A DNA stretch of 64,000 nt from Floccularia luteovirens. Lineage: Eukaryota > Basidiomycota > Agaricomycetes > Agaricales > Squamanitaceae. Each line of letters opens with the position of its first letter. The stretch's first letter is position 1. The position numbers were made by a program, and so were the translations under genes. The notes beneath the pieces are model-generated. The model did no database searches. It was not told where the DNA came from and was given only the letters and a program-made list of their open reading frames with translations. This document shows, one piece after another, positions 59,461 to 64,000 of this stretch. The stretch is from positions 806,001 through 870,000 of the forward strand of contig VSJF01000012.1 of assembly GCA_009739215.1 (NCBI GenBank). The letters are read 5' to 3'.

Positions 59461-62400
59461 CTATTGTCTCTTGTCTCTGTAAAATAACCCCAACTCTTTC
59501 ATAGCTGCCCCAAATCCCTCTGTAGTCGTTACCCGACTTCCAATCCACCCCGGCAGCTTTTGACGAATTGACTGCGTTGTATATCGTTTATCTAATAGAA
59601 CCAACGATGCCCAATCATGTTGGTGACGTATTGCGCGTCCTGTACGAATAAAGATCAATTATATCTCTGGAATAGGATGTCCTGCTCACCAATACTCTGA
59701 TTGACTGCGTTCATACATAAGTTCTCATATAACTCGGCAGCAGCATCTTTCTTCCCTTTATCTCTAACGCACCCCCTTTTTGCTTCCTGCGCATTTACAT
59801 ACTTCATACGTTCTCGCAACTCAGGCGAGCCGAGATTTGCAAACGGGAGACCAACAATAATTACTCCTCGTGCTAGGTCGTCGGCAAAATTCAATCCCTC
59901 TGAGAGCTTACCGCCAATGACAGCAAATAGAACAGCACCTCTTCTTTTCCCTGTCTGTAATGAGTCCTATAAACAAGATTCGAATTAGCTAGGTTATTAT
60001 CAAAAATTAATGACGTACAGGAGACTGCACAGCAAGGGTATACTCCTGAAGTACTTGTTCGACATTCTTCGAATCTTCAGGCTCGAAAAACACCTGCATA
60101 GTTTAGTAGTTGTCAGTCTCACGTAAAATGAAAAAGGGAGGGATGATTTCTGACTGTCTTCTTAACGCCCAGCTTTTCCAAGACTTCATTTTGGCTCCAT
60201 GCTGCCTTACTTGTGTTTAAAAAGTTGTATGATGGAAAGAACACAATCATGCCCCCCGGAATGAGGTTAGTGAGATTAAGTAGAATTTGGCCCAGTTCAG
60301 CCACCTATATTAGTTTACAGGCATTAGTCGAAAAAAGTTGAGTTCTATTTAGGGTGCTCACAACTGTAGGATCTCCCTGTCTGTTTGCCTTGAAATCCAA
60401 TTCTGCACCACTTGGCCCTTTCGTTAAGACGAGGGTTTGCAAATTCGACTCTGGAATGATATGCCCACACGAAAAGCTTGTGACCCGCTCCGCAGGTAAG
60501 TGCAAGAAAAGCTGGTTTATCACATCAGAAATCTAAAGGGATGTTCCTTTCAGTGGACATCGGATAATATTTTTGCAATACATACTGGGGACATCGTTCC
60601 ACCAGCAAGAACAACAGCGCGTGCCTCGTTCACCACTTCAATAAAGTTTGGGGCTGGATTCAGAAGCTGATATTTGATTTCAATTTCCTCCGACTCATTA
60701 CTCCCGGTCAAACTCAAAGTGACACGTCCATCTAGAATACACCTCAATGACGGCCACGTAAAGCAAGGTGTCTCGACTGGCCTTCATTTGAATTAGTAAG
60801 GGAAATCATGAAGTCTTCTACTGCATGTAAAGGAGGAATGGTGCCTCGTTTGATCCGTTTCAGAGTCGCTGGATCTGTGTAAAGAAGTCTGTTACTCAAC
60901 TTCAGAATTACAAAATGTAAGGAGACCGACCTGCACCCTTTTCCGCTTGCTTGTCAGAATATCCAGCGATTTTCCTTGCTATCTACATTAATATTACAAG
61001 AGAAGTCAGCAACCACTTAGATGTCTAGATTTTTTGCATACCTTGCTACTTTTCAAATATTCTTCGATTTGCAACAAATTAATCCCTGATGCCTTCCGTC
61101 CGAGCCGATCCATCAGGTCCGCGACCGTGATGACTTCCATCTTGTCTGATTTTCCCGTTCTGGTGGTCTTCCATTCCAAGATGCATTTCTTCAACGCATC
61201 TAGAAATACCACCAGGCGCTTCAAATGAAGCATATTTGTTGCAGACAGCCGGGAGCGGAACTTTGATATATATGTGCATACTTGTTGTAAGGATATTGTT
61301 AGGGTTGCATATGGCAGACGCGTGGTAGATAGAGAAAGCAGGGTCGGTATCAAATCTTTCGGGGAGTTCAGAAGATAGTAAACTGAACAAAACTAGATGA
61401 ACACTGACTATGAGCTTCATCAATCACTATCACTTGATCTTTGAGATCTATTCCGAGAGCTTCGCGTGCAGATTTTTGTAAGAGCAGATTGTATGGAAGT
61501 GTTACAAGCTATAAACATCACAATCAATTTCTGAATATAATTTAACCAAACATACCTCAGCTTGAGCAATGGCACGCCTTGACCCAAAATATGGACATGT
61601 GTCGGCCATTCGACCGGCGATAGCCAAATCTTCAATATCTTTAGGAGAAGCCTCCACTTGGCTTATATATAATCTTGACGTAGATGATATAAAACTGTGG
61701 ACTTACGAGAATCTGATCCCGGAAGTCAAGCATTTTTGCTTCTTCGTCTGGTGGGGGAAGGTATCGACATCGTTTTTCTGCTTTCTCTGGTAGACAATGG
61801 GTACGATGGATGATATATAAGAAGGCACATCGCACCCCCCAGCAGTTCTCGACATGCCTCATCCAAATCTCTTGTCCTAATACGTAGATCATCATTAATG
61901 CACAACTGCTTCCTGGAGCCAAGGGCAACTGTCCGAGTATGTACTGAAAGAGAGTCTAGGTCTTCGTCTTCATCCAAGTTCCTCTTCCTGGAGTCTTCTG
62001 GTCGAGTCGGTGGATGGTAACTTTCCACAGTCACAGGTCGCGGTAGCTTGAGTTTTCCAAGCTCAGGTAGGACTTGTGCCAATTGTGAATGTGTTCTCGA
62101 GGCATAGTAGATCTTCGTGCATATTACTTCCCCCGCTTGAGAAATGGAGTCCTTTACGAGACCCTTGTCAAACCTGCACGGTCAGTATCCAAGATGCACA
62201 CAGGCCAAAACATCATCTAAACCCACTGGGCCATCAGTGCTCGTAATCCTGGGGATATGTTCACTTCTCCATCCTTTAAATCAGGTCCTTTCTCATTTTC
62301 TGGAAGGAATCGTTCGTCGTCTGTTTCTGAATCAGCTTTCCCATCTTTCGCAGTTTTCTAATATTAATATGTTTCCTTGAGTGTAATCGAAAATCCTGAG

Positions 62401-62933
62401 ACCACGCACTGGCTTCTTGGTAACGCGCGCACGAGCTTTTCGCCTCATCGCCTCCTCCCGTTTTCTGGCTAATGTTAAACGTTCCTGGTAAGCACGTTCG
62501 TCTGCGTCTAATTCACGTTTGGCACGCTCCAAAGTCTGTTGCACCACCCAATCCTTTCCTATGAGTACCAAAAAGCTTATCAGAGGCACCTAAGTTGATA
62601 CGAGCAGACAACAGGTGCACACCATTCAGGTCTGAATCATCACCTCCAGCTAACGCTTTCAACTTTCCTTTGCGTGCACGGGCCTTTTCATCCGATAGCC
62701 ACGTCAACGACGCGCATAACAGACTCAATGTTTTACCCTAGTATACCTTTAAGTCATTGCAATGCATTGAATGAAATTTCTTTGCGTACAGTACCAGTGG
62801 GACTTTCGACAATTGTAACTACCTTGTTCTCGATGGACGTATAAAGATGGCGCATCAAATCGACCTGGATAGAGTAAGGTGGGTCATAAGGAAAAGCTGG
62901 GAACTTTTCTGGTGTAGGAAGATGCAAATCCAT
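59461..62933 (-). CDS. CHL1: Chl1/DDX11-type Fe-S DNA helicase
   Basis: Superfamily 2 DNA helicase needed for sister chromatid cohesion in yeast and humans. Start [20 protein letters not shown]. Walker A is SPTGTGKT, split by an intron (SPTGT | [14 protein letters not shown]). A lysine/arginine-rich insert follows ([16 protein letters not shown]). Then [20 protein letters not shown] and the Fe-S cluster cysteines in [26 protein letters not shown] and [12 protein letters not shown]. Walker B is [12 protein letters not shown]. Later motifs: [48 protein letters not shown] and [20 protein letters not shown] (motif VI). It ends GLFYRDKRQ. More than ten introns. Chl1 was preferred over Rad3/FANCJ because of the insert and C-terminal motifs. 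It is divergent from the CoA-transferase, 279 bases away. Confidence 0.92.
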
Positions 62934-62997
62934 TTGATTTCACTTGGACTCGGACTTGTGTCAATAATCGTCGCGTCGCTTTCGGTTCAAAGGAACA

Positions 62998-63005
62998 CAC
63001 GTGAC
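62998..63005. promoter_or_regulatory. GTCACGTG E-box (minus strand) in the CHL1 / CoA-transferase gap
   Basis: The plus strand reads CACGTGAC, so the minus strand reads GTCACGTG, 65 bases upstream of the CHL1 start. It may serve either divergent gene. Confidence 0.4.
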
Positions 63006-63212
63006 GGTATTGATTTATCCCCGCTAGAAATGAAATCTGAACTCCGCTGGTTACATACTTACCGGACTAAATTCCTTACCGGCCGGAATATATATTATAA
63101 TATATAGCACTTCCCCATGTCCTCCCACAATTTTCTTGTGCATCCGATTTCCTGCTCCATCCAATACAGAAAATCACATTTTAGGGTGCTCTAACCCGCT
63201 TCTTCTCCATTT

Positions 63213-64000
63213 ATGTCGAGATTTTTCCGCTCGCCGCCCCTTGGCCTCATTTGTTATGCGCGTTATGCGACTCTTAACACACGACTGGTGCTAAGAAAGC
63301 GCGGGTACAACGTACAACCGAAAGACACCATTAGTCCGGGTCCAGAGATTCCCCCTCCTCTAAAAGGAATAAAAATACTAGACTTGACGCGTGTGCTTGC
63401 GGGGCCTACTGCTACAATGCTTCTAGCAGACCTCGGTGCAGATGTAATCAAAGTCGAGGAGGTGTCTCGGGGAGATGATACGCGTACGGTTGGCCCGCAA
63501 TGATGTATATGTAAAATTATATCCACTAAACTACATAATCAGGATCATGGTTACCACCATCTGCGCCCACACAATCCTCTGCTCCCGGCGCGTCATCACA
63601 TTTACCCCCTGAGTCCGCATATTTCCTTGCGATCAATCGAAACAAACGTTCTATAACTGTTAATTTCAAAACTCCCGAGGGACTTGAGATAATAAAACGC
63701 CTTGTGAAGCAGTCTGACATCCTTGTGGAGAACTTTATCTCCGGAAAGCTAGCCACGATGGGTCTGGGTTGGGAGGATTGCAGACGGATTAACGACCGCC
63801 TAATCTATGCGTCCATTACAGGTAAGTAACGGTTCGCTAATCTGTTTGCTTGGCTTATAACTCCACCGGCTTTGGAGTATTATTGATTTATTGAAATGAT
63901 AGGTTACGGCCAGACTGGACCTTACCGAGAAGCAGCTGGATACGATGTAATAATAGAGGCAGAAGCTGGTCTTATGCACATGTACGTCTCTTCACCCTTT
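63213..64000 (+). CDS. Class III (CaiB/BaiF) CoA-transferase, partial, cut by window edge
   Basis: Family III CoA-transferase, possibly mitochondrial and like human SUGCT. Start [20 protein letters not shown] is arginine-rich without acids, a plausible presequence. Then [20 protein letters not shown] and [20 protein letters not shown]. An intron (63484-63542, donor GTACGG) joins DDTR to [16 protein letters not shown], then [20 protein letters not shown] and [20 protein letters not shown]. Another intron splits [16 protein letters not shown]. The conserved GYD motif, with the catalytic Asp, is in [17 protein letters not shown]. The gene continues beyond base 64000 after a further donor near 63981. 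Substrate unknown; three exons visible. Confidence 0.9.

Noticed and set aside
1..64000. Transposon, CRISPR, prophage or biosynthetic cluster
   Set aside because: No transposase, reverse transcriptase, repeat-spacer array or core biosynthetic enzyme was seen on either strand.

Overview
The window looks like nuclear DNA of a mushroom-forming basidiomycete (Agaricomycete). Nearly every gene is broken by many short introns of about 45-85 bases with GT/AG borders. The gene set is fungal: Iwr1, Nud1/Cdc11, Vip1, She9/Mdm33, a vacuolar cation/proton exchanger of the Vnx1 kind, P450 reductase and DDB1. Several proteins read like basidiomycete-type versions. No prokaryotic operons, CRISPR arrays, rRNA genes or intact transposons were seen. 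All assignments come from reading translated exons by eye; no search was run, so exon borders and starts are estimates unless a splice join is spelled out.

Layout. 0.75-7.8 kb: a histidine phosphatase with a C-terminal membrane anchor (+), Iwr1 (-), the urease nickel chaperone UreG (-) and, divergently, the U6 snRNA exonuclease Usb1 (+). 7.8-11.7 kb holds no gene I can support. 11.75-13.3 kb: a METTL25/RRNAD1-like methyltransferase (-). 13.3-19.8 kb is gene-poor and ends in a G-rich stretch next to a TALE homeodomain factor (19.8-21.6 kb, -). 22.4-27.8 kb: a Nud1/Cdc11-type leucine-rich-repeat scaffold (-). 27.8-30.4 kb is gene-poor, followed by a hypothetical serine-rich protein (-). 32.2-41.8 kb: Vip1 RRM protein, a class I methyltransferase, a UAA-family nucleotide-sugar transporter, a possible small secreted protein (-), a DUF202 membrane protein and a SET-domain protein with a membrane segment. 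42.5-53.0 kb is a compact same-strand array: P450 reductase, She9/Mdm33, a HIT hydrolase, a Dpb3-like histone-fold protein and DDB1. 53.2-62.9 kb on the minus strand: the cation exchanger, a basidiomycete coiled-coil protein with a possible myristoylation signal, and the Chl1/DDX11 helicase. The right edge cuts a class III CoA-transferase (+).

The genes do not form one pathway. There is a loose theme of chromosome and genome maintenance (Nud1, Dpb3-like, DDB1, Chl1) and RNA biology (Iwr1, Usb1, Vip1), probably reflecting housekeeping density. No complete new system is evident. The most interesting points are: a 6-base micro-exon with a GC donor in the phosphatase, which also lacks the usual HD motif; seven TGTCA/TGACA pentamers with a 9-bp inverted repeat in the gene-poor region; RTCACGTG E-boxes recurring just upstream of four genes; a membrane-anchored SET protein; and a possibly myristoylated lineage-specific protein.
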